Shown piece after piece: positions 1-8,460 of a stretch of 64,000 bases of DNA. Where the stretch lies: contig CANOCU010000001.1 of NCBI GenBank assembly GCA_947564645.1, forward strand, positions 1 to 64,000. The letters are read 5' to 3'. Positions within the stretch are counted from its first letter, which is position 1. Each line of letters begins with the position of its first letter. The stretch comes from an uncultured Lachnospiraceae bacterium (GTDB taxonomy: Bacteria > Bacillota > Clostridia > Lachnospirales > Lachnospiraceae). A program made the position numbers and the translations under genes. The notes below the pieces were generated by a model. The model did no database searches, was not told the origin of the DNA, and saw only the letters and a program-made list of their open reading frames with translations.

Positions 1-550
1 TCTTATCTGCCTCTTCCTTCGCCCTGCTCTCCATCTCCTTGATCATGACAGCAGTCTCATGTTTCACTTCATCTTCAACAATTTTCAACAAATAATCTTT
101 TGCCTGTTCGGAGGTTAATCCAGAGATTCGTTCCAGTTCCTGTAATCTTTGTTCGTTCAGCTTGGAAATCTCTTCACGCTGTTTGGCCAGAGTCTCTTCT
201 CTGTGCGCCAGGCTTGCTTCCTTCTTCTCAATAGCATCTGCCTTCTTATCGATGTTCTCTTCCTTCTGCTGTACACGACGCTCGTATCTCTGCGCTTCCG
301 CCCGACGTTCCTTGATCTCTTTGTCCAGTTCATTCTTGGTACGAATGGACTCTTCCTTGACTTCGAGCAGGGATTCGCGCTTCTTCGTCTCAGCTGTCTT
401 GAGAGCTTCATCAATAATTTCCCTGGCTTTCTCGTCCGCGTTGCCGATCTTGGCTTCCACAACCTTCTTGCGATAATTGATGGCTGCCAGAGCGGATACC
501 GGAACGGCGATCACCAGCGTGATGAGTACTGCTATCACAACATCCCACAT
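1..550 (-). CDS. rny: Ribonuclease Y, N-terminal part (cut by window edge)
   Basis: N-terminal 183 residues of RNase Y, the membrane-anchored endoribonuclease that starts mRNA decay in Firmicutes; the KH and HD catalytic domains lie beyond base 1. The sequence opens with one membrane helix (about residues 4-24), followed by a long charged coiled coil rich in Glu, Lys and Arg, and reaches the segment [20 protein letters not shown], which normally precedes the KH domain. Start ATG at 550 has AAGGAGG ten bases upstream. It lies downstream of recA-recX but has its own promoter, so it can be expressed separately. Family assignment is secure; the missing part cannot be judged. Confidence 0.95.
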   Translation of the reverse strand, partial: MWDVVIAVLITLVIAVPVSALAAINYRKKVVEAKIGNADEKAREIIDEALKTAETKKRESLLEVKEESIRTKNELDKEIKERRAEAQRYERRVQQKEENIDKKADAIEKKEASLAHREETLAKQREEISKLNEQRLQELERISGLTSEQAKDYLLKIVEDEVKHETAVMIKEMESRAKEEADK

Positions 551-665
551 TACAGGAGCACCTCCTTATTTAGTTTTCATTGTACATAATCTATTGTAGA
601 ATGTCTCATCTGCACAAAAATGGATGGTAACAACATTCTATAATTAGCAAAATTACAACACTTAA

Positions 666-694
666 ATTCTATACTGTATTTGATGTTATGTCAA
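666..694 (-). promoter_or_regulatory. Sigma-A promoter of rny
   Basis: Minus-strand -35 TTGACA (694-689), 17-base spacer and -10 TAGAAT (671-666). It sits between recX and rny and predicts a leader of about 110 nt before the rny start at 550. No terminator is visible between recX and this promoter. Confidence 0.75.
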
Positions 695-713
695 GCAGTC
701 TTTTATAATACTC

Positions 714-1340
714 CTACTCAAATAATGCCCGCCCCGAAAGCTCCCGCGCGATCGCATCGGCGTGAAATCCCCTGCGATAGAGAAATCCGTACATTCTCTG
801 CTGCTCCTTGCTGCTCGCCGTCTGCGCGCAATAATTCTTCTTATTCAGAAGTTCCCTGATCATGGCTGCCTCGTCCTGCTCCACACCAAGATCATCCAGC
901 TCTTCGAATGCCTTCCGGATCAGATCCCGGCCGATGCCCTTCCGCATCAGGTCCAGTTCCATCCGTCCCCTGCTCCTGCTGTCGATATGATACGCAATAT
1001 AGTCCTTCGCATACCGCAGATCATCGAGATATCCGTAGGATTCCACATAGGCTATGGCCTGTGCGATGCAGTCCGGCGGATACTCCCCCTGAACCAGCTT
1101 ATCCTCCAACTGCTTTCGCGTATAATCTCTCGACTGGAGCAGATTCATACAGCGCAGCTTCGCCCGCTTCGGCAGTATTTCCTCCGTGATCTCCCGGTAA
1201 CTGCCAGGGGACAGCTCCTGCCCCTCCCGCAGCTGGAATTTACGCAGTTCGCCCTTATATAACACAAAGGCGAACTGACCGTCCAGGTAGATCCGGCAGC
1301 GTGCTTTCGAAGCTTCGGCTATCTGTGTCACGATCATCAT
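714..1340 (-). CDS. recX: Regulatory protein RecX
   Basis: 208-residue RecX, which binds RecA filaments and limits their growth or activity. The helical three-repeat RecX fold is recognisable from the central run [10 protein letters not shown] and the motif [15 protein letters not shown] at about residues 100-115. The start overlaps the recA stop in an ATGA arrangement (recA TGA at 1337-1339), so the two are translationally coupled; a second in-frame ATG follows immediately and cannot be excluded as the start. Coupling to recA and the lack of an own promoter imply SOS co-induction from the LexA-controlled recA promoter. Confidence 0.93.
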   Translation of the reverse strand: MMIVTQIAEASKARCRIYLDGQFAFVLYKGELRKFQLREGQELSPGSYREITEEILPKRAKLRCMNLLQSRDYTRKQLEDKLVQGEYPPDCIAQAIAYVESYGYLDDLRYAKDYIAYHIDSRSRGRMELDLMRKGIGRDLIRKAFEELDDLGVEQDEAAMIRELLNKKNYCAQTASSKEQQRMYGFLYRRGFHADAIARELSGRALFE

Positions 1341-2431
1341 GCCTTCGTCTTCTCTTTCTCTGCCTTCTCTTTCTCCGACTTCTTATCTTCCGCAGGCGCT
1401 GTCTCCGCCTTGGCTCCTGTTCCTTCTTCCTGCCCTGTCTCCAGGTTGAAGAGCTCCCGCACCTTGCGCTCAATCTCCGCACATGTTTCCGGATTGTCGC
1501 GCAGATACTGCTTGGCATTCTCTCTGCCCTGCCCGATCTTGTTGCCGTTATAGGCGTACCATGCGCCGCTCTTATTGACGATATTGTTCTCGGCCGCCAG
1601 ATCCAGGATATCGCCCACCATGGAAATACCCTCTCCGAACATGATATCAAATTCCGCTTCCTTGAAAGGCGGCGCGATCTTATTCTTAACGACCTTCACT
1701 CTGGTCCTGTTCCCGATCACTTCTCCGCCCTGCTTTAAGGATTCAATCCTTCTGACATCCAAACGAACGGAAGAATAGAACTTCAGAGCGCGCCCGCCGG
1801 TGGTGGTCTCCGGGTTGCCGAACATCACCCCCACCTTCTCACGCAGCTGGTTGATAAAGATCACCGTACAGTTGGATTTGCTGATGACCGCCGTCAGCTT
1901 CCGCAGCGCCTGCGACATCAGGCGGGCCTGCAGTCCGACGTGACTGTCGCCCATATCCCCGTCAATCTCCGCTTTCGGCACGAGCGCGGCAACAGAGTCC
2001 ACAATGATGATATCCACCGCGCCGGAACGCACCATGGTCTCCGTGATCTCCAGGGCCTGCTCTCCGCAGTCCGGCTGGGATATGTAAAGATTGTCGATAT
2101 CCACCCCGATATTCTTCGCATAGACCGGATCCAGGGCATGTTCCGCATCGATAAACCCGGCGATGCCGCCCCGCTTCTGTACTTCCGCCACCATATGCAG
2201 GGTGACGGTCGTCTTACCGCTGGATTCCGGTCCGTAGATCTCCACGATCCTTCCCCGCGGGATACCGCCCAGGCCCAGCGCCAGGTCCAGGCTTAAGGAC
2301 CCCGTAGGGATCGTCTCCACGTTCATCTGTACGGAAGGATCGCCCAGCTTCATCACGGCGCCCTTGCCGAACTGCTTCTCTATCTGTACCAAAGCCGCAT
2401 CCAATGCCTTCAACTTGTCATTCTTTTCCAT
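1337..2431 (-). CDS. recA: Recombinase RecA
   Basis: 364-residue RecA: ATP-dependent strand exchange, and the co-protease that triggers LexA cleavage. Walker [10 protein letters not shown] is at residues 67-75, and the MAW signature, the ATPase strand [10 protein letters not shown] and the loop [28 protein letters not shown] segments are in order. The C-terminus ends in a low-complexity Lys/Glu/Ala tail from about residue 335, as in many Firmicute RecAs. First gene of the transcript recA-recX. Two LexA boxes overlap its promoter, so SOS control is directly visible. Confidence 0.99.
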   Translation of the reverse strand: MEKNDKLKALDAALVQIEKQFGKGAVMKLGDPSVQMNVETIPTGSLSLDLALGLGGIPRGRIVEIYGPESSGKTTVTLHMVAEVQKRGGIAGFIDAEHALDPVYAKNIGVDIDNLYISQPDCGEQALEITETMVRSGAVDIIIVDSVAALVPKAEIDGDMGDSHVGLQARLMSQALRKLTAVISKSNCTVIFINQLREKVGVMFGNPETTTGGRALKFYSSVRLDVRRIESLKQGGEVIGNRTRVKVVKNKIAPPFKEAEFDIMFGEGISMVGDILDLAAENNIVNKSGAWYAYNGNKIGQGRENAKQYLRDNPETCAEIERKVRELFNLETGQEEGTGAKAETAPAEDKKSEKEKAEKEKTKA

Positions 2432-2451
2432 ATCTGTTCTCCTTTTCTTTC

Positions 2452-2506
2452 AGAACATTTGTTCTTCATCTTATAGTAGGATAAAACAAATGTTCGGTTT
2501 TGTCAA
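2452..2506 (-). promoter_or_regulatory. recA promoter with two LexA (DinR) boxes
   Basis: -35 TTGACA at 2506-2501, 17-base spacer, -10 TATCCT at 2483-2478. The 12-mer GAACATTTGTTT (minus strand, 2495-2484) fills the spacer, and the perfect palindrome GAACATTTGTTC lies just downstream at 2453-2464. Both match the Gram-positive LexA/DinR consensus GAAC-N4-GTTC, the first with one mismatch. Bound LexA would block both polymerase binding and escape. Confidence 0.9.
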
Positions 2507-2649
2507 TGTGCTTTTTATTCTACCATTTTATATGTCCCATAGATGACACTTCAACCCTCCTTCCCCCTAAAATTTGAAATAATGGAAATCACGGCGAAAT
2601 GCCTGACGTGCATAACTAAGATCCATTTCTTCAGATGAATACAGTCTAT

Positions 2650-2850
2650 CAGAAAAAGCGGGAATGCGCAATGCTTTTCCCGCCCGATTTCCGCAAAAAC
2701 GTAACAGTTCAGCCTTCGGCTTCCCTGTTACGGAATCTGCCCATTCCAAGTCGCCTTCGGCGAGGGGCAGATTCCCCTGGCTCAATTTACGTGTTTTCAC
2801 GGACTTTGCAGTAAATGCAAAGTCCTGGGCTGAACTGTTACGCAAAAACA
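2650..2850. repeat. Structured palindromic repeat element
   Basis: Nested inverted repeats: outer 15-bp arms CGTAACAGTTCAGCC at 2700-2714 and its exact complement at 2828-2842; an inner AATCTGCCC / GGGCAGATT pair around 2736-2774; and a GTCGCCTTCGGCGA hairpin in the middle. A 115-codon minus-strand reading frame (2567-2914) runs through the whole element, but the palindromes explain its sequence, so it is treated here as a repeat and not a gene. Looks like a dispersed REP-type or MITE-like unit between recA and the next gene. Confidence 0.6.
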
Positions 2851-2921
2851 GATCCTTAGATGTAACAAATAAAAATGCAAACTCCCGATGTTCTGAAGGA
2901 ATCTGCATTTTCACTTATCGA

Positions 2922-3092
2922 CTAATCAGTTAACGGAGGTGTCTGATAGAGCTTGCGTTCAATCGCTTTCTGTTCAATGTCAAGCTGCGAAAGCACAGCT
3001 TCCAAACCGCCTCTTTCTGCCTCTCTTCTGATCCTTTCCACGATTTCCAGTCTCTCAAAGAGATTGACATTGAGTTCTTTCTCCCCTGGCAT
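2922..3092 (-). CDS. Small charged helical protein, 56 residues
   Basis: A 56-residue open frame starting MPGEKELNVNLFERLE and ending in TPPLTD. It begins at ATG 3092 with a GAGGTGATAAA ribosome site and is preceded by a near-consensus promoter. Composition is highly charged and predicted helical from about residue 8 to 50, with no membrane segment. I do not recognise the family. It is too short to be certain, but the promoter, the ribosome site and the amphipathic composition together argue for a real gene. It is monocistronic, between the exporter genes and the palindromic repeat. Confidence 0.65.
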   Translation of the reverse strand: MPGEKELNVNLFERLEIVERIRREAERGGLEAVLSQLDIEQKAIERKLYQTPPLTD

Positions 3093-3139
3093 TTTATCAC
3101 CTCATTTCTGTTTGCCGCCACACGATATCTGCTGTCTAT

Positions 3140-3168
3140 ATTATAGTAAATATTTCATAATGTGTAAA
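3140..3168 (-). promoter_or_regulatory. Sigma-A promoter of the 56-residue gene
   Basis: -35 TTTACA (3168-3163), 17-base spacer, -10 TATAAT (3145-3140) on the minus strand, about 45 bases before the small-gene start at 3092. Confidence 0.75.
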
Positions 3169-3210
3169 GCAGAACCGCAAACTGCAAGGTAAAGGTAACA
3201 GTCGTAACAG

Positions 3211-5049
3211 TCACGCATAATACCTGGCCTGCGCATCCCACATCCGGGCATAGCACCCGCCCGCATTGTAGAGCGCCTCATGGCTGCCGCGCTCCACGAT
3301 CCGCCCCTTGTCGAACACGATGATCTCGTCGCAGAAGCGGCAGCTGCTCATGCGGTGGGAGATATAGACGCTGGTCCTGCCCTCCACCATCTGATGGAAG
3401 CGGGCATAGACTTCCGCCTCCGCCTTCGGATCCAAGGCCGCCGTCGGCTCGTCTAAGACCACCACCGGCGCGTCCTTATAAAGCGCTCTTGCCAGGGCCA
3501 GCTTCTGAGCCTCCCCGCCGCTGACCGTGACTCCTTCTTCCAGATCCTGATACAGATAGGTGTCAAGCCCCTTAGGCATCTGCTCCACCATCTCCCGGGC
3601 GTCCGCCTGCCGCAGCGCCTCCCTGATCTTATCATCCTGCCTGACACCGCCTGCCGTGATATTCTGCCACACCGGAAAGGCAAACAGCTTGAAGTCCTGG
3701 AACACCACGCCGAACAGGCTGCGGTACTCTTCCTCGTCGTATTTGCGGATATCCACGCCGTTTAGCGTAATGCGGCCCGCGGTGGGCTCGTAGAGACGGC
3801 AGAGCAGATTGATGAAAGTCGTCTTCCCCGCGCCGTTCTTCCCCACCACCGCCAGTTTCCCTTTCATCCGCAGACGGCAGTTCACATCCTGCAGCGCCGG
3901 TTCCTCGCAGCCAGGATACCGGAAGCTCACATGCTCGAAAGCCAGTTCGTATTCCCCGTCCGTCCGTTTCTCCACCGGAATGGAACCTGCAGCATGCAGA
4001 TTGTCCGTGTCCAGAAATTCCAGGAAGGATCCCATATAAGTGCAGATCTCCCGCAGCTCTCCCTGACACGCGATCAGCTGAAAACAGCCGCCGCCGAACT
4101 GATGCATGGCGCCCGCATACTGTGTGAAAGCGCCCACCGTCACTGCGCCCGTCACCGCCTTTAACGCCACTAACAGATAGGAACTGACCGTAAACAGGCT
4201 GCTTACCAGTTTGTTGGCGGTTTCCTGTTTCCGCTCCAGATCACACATCTTGCCGAAAAAGTCCAGGGACTCGTCTATATTTTTCTCCACGTTCCTGTAG
4301 ATCATCTCCTGCATTCCGTACATGCGGATGATCTTTCCCGCCTTCGGGTTCCCGAGCAGCTGGTTTTGCAGATACATGATCCTTTCCTCCACTCCCGTGT
4401 GCGCCGCATAGATCCCCTGCAGCCTCTCGCCGAACCGCCCGTATACCTTCCAGGCGCCGACGGCCATTCCCGCAAGCGCCATGCCAAACAGCGCCGCCGA
4501 GGGCAAGGGCCCTGCAAGCGCTTCCAGAAACCCTGCCGCGTCTGCGGGTTCTGCAAGACATACATAGAACACCATGGCCGCCGACAGCAGAATATGCAGT
4601 AAGGCCCGCAGCATATCGCAGTAATAATACAGGAGCACGCCCAAGCCACCATGCATATTGGATCTTATCTCCGAAGAGAGGATCTTCTCCGAAACCTGTG
4701 GCTGCTCCATCGTCTCGTAGTCCAGGAAAAAGGCTTTTTCCCGCAGCCATACATAAAAGAGCTGCCAGATCTTCGTCTCCATCCCCCGGAATTTCCTCTT
4801 GAGCAGCGTATGGAATACGCCAAAGAGCAGCTGTACCAGCAAAAGACAGACGGCCCATTTCACTGCCGCCCCATACGCGCCCGCCAACAGAACGTCGATC
4901 AGGGAGGCGGTCAGAAACAATCCTGCATAGACCTGTATCACCGACAGACACACCTCCAGTAAATGCAGCGGCAGGATAGCCGAATCCACGCCGTGGATCA
5001 TCTTAAGCAGCCTGAATCCTGTCTTGTGTACGGACAATATCTCACCCAT
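3211..5049 (-). CDS. ABC exporter half-transporter, subunit B
   Basis: 612-residue half-transporter: an N-terminal membrane domain with about six helices (about residues 20-330) and a C-terminal ATPase domain. Walker A GKNGAGKTT at 403-411, signature SGGEA at about 510-514, Walker B VVVLDEP at about 529-535. The ATG at 5049 is chosen over an upstream alternative because it follows GGAGGAAG and overlaps the stop of the preceding exporter gene by eight bases. The two half-transporters probably form a heterodimer. Substrate unknown; the adjacent LytTR two-component system suggests a peptide, toxin or drug efflux role (inference). The family is the B-type exporter class; both ATP sites look intact. 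Confidence 0.9.
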   Translation of the reverse strand: MGEILSVHKTGFRLLKMIHGVDSAILPLHLLEVCLSVIQVYAGLFLTASLIDVLLAGAYGAAVKWAVCLLLVQLLFGVFHTLLKRKFRGMETKIWQLFYVWLREKAFFLDYETMEQPQVSEKILSSEIRSNMHGGLGVLLYYYCDMLRALLHILLSAAMVFYVCLAEPADAAGFLEALAGPLPSAALFGMALAGMAVGAWKVYGRFGERLQGIYAAHTGVEERIMYLQNQLLGNPKAGKIIRMYGMQEMIYRNVEKNIDESLDFFGKMCDLERKQETANKLVSSLFTVSSYLLVALKAVTGAVTVGAFTQYAGAMHQFGGGCFQLIACQGELREICTYMGSFLEFLDTDNLHAAGSIPVEKRTDGEYELAFEHVSFRYPGCEEPALQDVNCRLRMKGKLAVVGKNGAGKTTFINLLCRLYEPTAGRITLNGVDIRKYDEEEYRSLFGVVFQDFKLFAFPVWQNITAGGVRQDDKIREALRQADAREMVEQMPKGLDTYLYQDLEEGVTVSGGEAQKLALARALYKDAPVVVLDEPTAALDPKAEAEVYARFHQMVEGRTSVYISHRMSSCRFCDEIIVFDKGRIVERGSHEALYNAGGCYARMWDAQARYYA

Positions 5050-6901
5050 AGATCGCTTCCTCCTCTCTCTTCTTCTGGTAATATCTGGCCTGCAGGGCAA
5101 ACAGCTGTGCATAAGCGCCGCCCTTTTCCATCAGCGCATCATGACTGCCCTCCTCCGCGATACGCCCTTTTTCCATAAAAAGGATTCTGTCGCAGAATCT
5201 TGTGGAGCTTAACCGGTGGGAGATAAAGATCCCCGTCTTTTCCCGGATCATGGTATCGTACCGCTCATACATCTCGCTCTCCGCGATGGGATCTAAGGCC
5301 GCCGTCGGCTCGTCTAAGATGATCACCGGCGCGTCCTTATAAAGCGCCCTGGCAAGCATCAGCTTCTGCAGTTCTCCGCCGGACAGACTCACGCCCTCCT
5401 CATCCATATCCCGGTTTAAGAACGTCCTTTCGCCTTTCGGAAGCGAAGATGTTTTCTCCCGGAGCCCTGCCTTCTCAAGGCTGCCCTGCAGCCGCTTTGC
5501 ATCCTCTCTCCCCGCCTCCATGCAGGAGACGTTTTCGGACAAGGGGAAGGAGAAGGCAAACACATCCTGAAATACCACCGCAAACTCCCGGAAAAGTTCC
5601 TGCCTTGGCAGCGTCTGCAGATCCTGCCCGTCCAGAAAGATCCTGCCTGACGTCGGGCGGTAAAATCCGCACAACAGTTTGATCAGGGTCGTCTTGCCCG
5701 CGCCGTTTAGTCCCACCAGCGCCAGCCGCTCTCCGGGCCGGATGGAGAGCGTCAGATCGTGAATGGTATCCTCCTCGTTCCCCGCATAGCGAAAGCTCAC
5801 ATGCTCCAGGCGGATCTCGTGCGCGCTGCCAGGATGTTGCAGCGCCTCTTTGCCCTCCTCCGCAATGCCATATTCCAGAAAATCCCGATAATCGTCCATG
5901 ACCTCCTTATTCCGGTAGATTCCCTGCGCCGCCTCGAACAGGCCGTTCATCCACGCTTCCACGCCTGACACAATCCCTACATATAGCAGGAAGACGGGCA
6001 GGGCAAGACGCCCCAGCGCCATCTCCCGGATCAGCCAGCCGTAGACAAACAGGTTCCGTATAAAAGCAAGCGCCGCGCCCGCGATCTCGGCTGCCGCAAA
6101 GCCGTTTCGCCCCTGATCCACCCGCGCTACGATCCGGTCGATCCGCTCCCTGAATTCCCGCAGAAACCACCTGTCCATCCGGTAGAGACGGATATCCTTG
6201 CCGTTTCCCGGCGCGATGGACTCCCGCCGCAGATAGGCAAGCCCCTGGTGATCTTTCACGTTTTCCGCTTCCAGCCGATATTCCTTCTGTCCTGCCAGAC
6301 TGTGCAGCCAGGCCGTAAACAGCGTCTGGCACAGCAGCAGCCCCAGAAGGAGCAGGCTGTATCTGCCCACGATCACCCCATATACCGTAAGCCCGCCAAG
6401 CTGAATACACACGTCCAGAAATCCCGCCGCGAACGCCTCTATCCCAAGGGTATTGCCGGAATACACGTTCCTCAGCGCCGCCTGCCTCTTTTTCTGACCG
6501 GACGCACTCTCCAGACTCTGGCCGTCCATGATAAGCGTCTTCCTGTCCAGATCGGAAATGGCGCAGCGGAACAGGAAGAGCGTTTTCGTCCGCAGATTCC
6601 TGCATTGGCTCTGCAAAAGCCTCACCGCCTGCAGCAGGATAATATATCCCGCCACCATCGCCAGGATCTCAACGGGCCGCCTGCCGCTCACCAGACAGGC
6701 CGCCACCGTGCCGTAAAGCGCCGCTTCCAGAAACGGCAGCAGCACGCTGAGCGCCATATCCCCGCCGCAGACTGTCAGGGCGGCGGCGCCTCTTTTCTCC
6801 CTCAGCAGACGAAAGGTATACCGGTAATGATCCCGGAACGGATATCTTTTCTTGATTTGATCGTTATTTTGCTCTTTATTCTGTGCCTGTTTGTCCTGCA
6901 T
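5042..6901 (-). CDS. ABC exporter half-transporter, subunit A
   Basis: 619-residue half-transporter, first gene of the exporter pair. Membrane domain at about residues 35-330 and ATPase domain with Walker A GLNGAGKTT at 397-405, signature LSGGELQK and Walker B VIILDEPTAALD. Start ATG 6901 is preferred because AAAGGAG lies nine bases upstream; a frame extension to 6937 has no ribosome site. The N-terminus is Gln/Lys/Asn-rich and precedes the first helix. It overlaps subunit B by eight bases, so the two are coupled. A hairpin and a pair of phased direct repeats lie in the 190 bases upstream, between it and the histidine kinase. Confidence 0.9.
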   Translation of the reverse strand: MQDKQAQNKEQNNDQIKKRYPFRDHYRYTFRLLREKRGAAALTVCGGDMALSVLLPFLEAALYGTVAACLVSGRRPVEILAMVAGYIILLQAVRLLQSQCRNLRTKTLFLFRCAISDLDRKTLIMDGQSLESASGQKKRQAALRNVYSGNTLGIEAFAAGFLDVCIQLGGLTVYGVIVGRYSLLLLGLLLCQTLFTAWLHSLAGQKEYRLEAENVKDHQGLAYLRRESIAPGNGKDIRLYRMDRWFLREFRERIDRIVARVDQGRNGFAAAEIAGAALAFIRNLFVYGWLIREMALGRLALPVFLLYVGIVSGVEAWMNGLFEAAQGIYRNKEVMDDYRDFLEYGIAEEGKEALQHPGSAHEIRLEHVSFRYAGNEEDTIHDLTLSIRPGERLALVGLNGAGKTTLIKLLCGFYRPTSGRIFLDGQDLQTLPRQELFREFAVVFQDVFAFSFPLSENVSCMEAGREDAKRLQGSLEKAGLREKTSSLPKGERTFLNRDMDEEGVSLSGGELQKLMLARALYKDAPVIILDEPTAALDPIAESEMYERYDTMIREKTGIFISHRLSSTRFCDRILFMEKGRIAEEGSHDALMEKGGAYAQLFALQARYYQKKREEEAIYG

Positions 6902-6969
6902 GACCTTTTGCTCCTTTTGCCTTACGGCAGATTTCATCAGCCGTGCGCATATCTTATTTCCCGTATCAT

Positions 6970-7001
6970 AAAACAGGAATCCCCGACAAAGAAGATTCCT
7001 G
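6970..7001 (-). terminator. Hairpin between kinase and exporter genes
   Basis: Minus-strand stem CAGGAATC / GATTCCTG (arms 6994-7001 and 6974-6981) with a 12-base loop and a short TTTT tail. A weak intrinsic terminator for the kinase transcript; it would partly separate kinase and exporter expression. Confidence 0.5.
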
Positions 7002-7031
7002 CACGAAATGTATTCTTTTTTGCACGAAATG
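7000..7031 (-). promoter_or_regulatory. Phased direct repeats, candidate LytTR-regulator site
   Basis: The 11-mer TGCACGAAATG occurs at 7000-7010 and again at 7021-7031, exactly 21 bp apart. On the minus strand it reads CATTTCGTGCA. LytTR regulators (ComE, AgrA, VirR) bind two direct 9-bp repeats spaced about two helical turns, and ComE boxes have a CATTT-like core. Position upstream of the exporter and downstream of a LytTR regulator gene fits, but binding is inferred. Confidence 0.45.
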
Positions 7032-7091
7032 ACCGCTTTGCAGCATGACCACCTTACGACAGGTGCTCAGACAGACGGGCCCGCACGGCGG

Positions 7092-8318
7092 TCACGGCAG
7101 CGGCATGGTCACTTCCGCCGCAAAGATGCCGGCCTCGTTAGCCAGACGCAGATAGCCGCCGTATTTATCCACCGCCGCCTGCACACGCTTCATGCCGAGG
7201 CCGTGGTTGCCCCTTTTTCTCGTAATATAATGTCTCGCCTCGAAATCCGGCTCCTCCTGCGCCGCATTCTGTACGGACAGGTACAGCTGCCGCTTGTTCA
7301 CCGCCATATAGATCCGCAGGAAACGGCTCTCCTCCGCTACGAGCGCGCAGGCCTCCAGCGCGTTGTCAAGCAGGTTCCCCAGAATGACGCACAGATCCAC
7401 ATCCTCCACGGAAAGCTGCTTTGGCGCCTTCGCCTTACAGTTGACGGCGACCTTCTGTCTTCTGGCCAGTGTCAGCTTACTGTTTAAGATCGCATCCACC
7501 ATCAGATTGCCGGATCTTACGAAAGTATCCACCCGGTCCAGTTCCTGCTCCAGCTGATCCAGATAGGCCCCCATCTCTTCCGTCTGCCCGAGGGCAAGCT
7601 GCGCCTTCATCACCTGCATGTGGTTGTGATAATCATGCCGCCACCCGCGCATATCCAGATAGACGCTTTTGATCTCCTCATACTGATGCTCCATAAGCGC
7701 GGATCGGAACTGCTCCGTCCGGAAGTCAAATCCCTTTTTATAAGAAAAAAGAGTCCCTTCCACCGCCAGGAACAGCAAAGCTTCCAGGACGATACCGCCC
7801 CACATCAGGACGCTTCGCAATACTGTCGGCATCTCCACCTGTTCCGTACAGCCAAGCAGCCACAAAAAAGCCGAGATCATACCATAAGCCGCCATAAGCA
7901 GCGTCCCATTCCACAGCTTCAGGCTCTCCCGCTTCCTTCCAAGCGGCAGCAAAAACAGGAGCATGATCCCGCCATGCAGTACAAAAAGCGCTCCCCCTTC
8001 CGCAACAAACAACCCTGCGATAATGCCCGTTCCCGGCAGCAGTATCTTCCACCACTGGCGCCGAAACGGCTCCCCGTCAAAAAACAGATCGTACAACAGC
8101 ATCATGCCGCTGATCAGGATCCATGCCGCCGCTGTCAGGAATCGCGCGCCGAAAACTTTCACGCCAAAAAACGGCAGCAAAAAGGAACCTGACAGGCAGA
8201 CGCCGGTCAGGCAAACCCCCAGCACACGCTTTCCGGTCCCCTTCTCAATCTCTCCCATCTGCTCCACATAATACCAGAAGCAAAGCAGCCACATGGCCTG
8301 AAATATGATCTGTTCCAT
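7092..8318 (-). CDS. GHKL sensor histidine kinase (AgrC/NatK-like)
   Basis: 408-residue sensor kinase. Residues 1-190 hold about six hydrophobic helices and act as the membrane sensor; a linker then leads to the dimerisation segment with WRHDYHNHM (His228, likely phospho-acceptor) and a GHKL ATPase domain with the N-box NLLDNALEAC and G-box GNHGLGM. It lacks a periplasmic PAS or Cache domain, which is typical of AgrC/NatK-type kinases that sense peptides or membrane signals. The start is uncertain: ATG 8318 has a weak ribosome site, and a GTG at 8351 is in frame. Downstream of and co-directional with the LytTR regulator gene. Confidence 0.88.
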   Translation of the reverse strand: MEQIIFQAMWLLCFWYYVEQMGEIEKGTGKRVLGVCLTGVCLSGSFLLPFFGVKVFGARFLTAAAWILISGMMLLYDLFFDGEPFRRQWWKILLPGTGIIAGLFVAEGGALFVLHGGIMLLFLLPLGRKRESLKLWNGTLLMAAYGMISAFLWLLGCTEQVEMPTVLRSVLMWGGIVLEALLFLAVEGTLFSYKKGFDFRTEQFRSALMEHQYEEIKSVYLDMRGWRHDYHNHMQVMKAQLALGQTEEMGAYLDQLEQELDRVDTFVRSGNLMVDAILNSKLTLARRQKVAVNCKAKAPKQLSVEDVDLCVILGNLLDNALEACALVAEESRFLRIYMAVNKRQLYLSVQNAAQEEPDFEARHYITRKRGNHGLGMKRVQAAVDKYGGYLRLANEAGIFAAEVTMPLP

Positions 8319-8371
8319 CTGTTTTACCCAATCCACATGCCCTTCCTGCACTTTTCCTGCGTATCTCCCGG

Positions 8372-8460
8372 CGCCACGATCTCCGTGTCCTATTGGCTGC
8401 CACCACGATCCTCCGCGTCCTATTGGCTGGCGCCACGATCCTTCGCGTCCTATTGGCTGC
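8372..8460. repeat. 30-bp tandem repeat, three copies
   Basis: Three consecutive 29-30-bp units containing CGTCCTATTGGCTGC at 8372-8400, 8401-8430 and 8431-8460, with a few substitutions between copies. The array fills the gap between response regulator and kinase, and the last unit contains the regulator stop codon (8450-8452). Confidence 0.85.

Noticed and set aside
2567-2914. 115-codon minus-strand frame as a protein gene
   Set aside because: It runs through an inverted-repeat element with nested palindromes; no ribosome site. The repeat explains it better.
8372-8460. CRISPR array
   Set aside because: The units are back-to-back with no spacers, only three copies.
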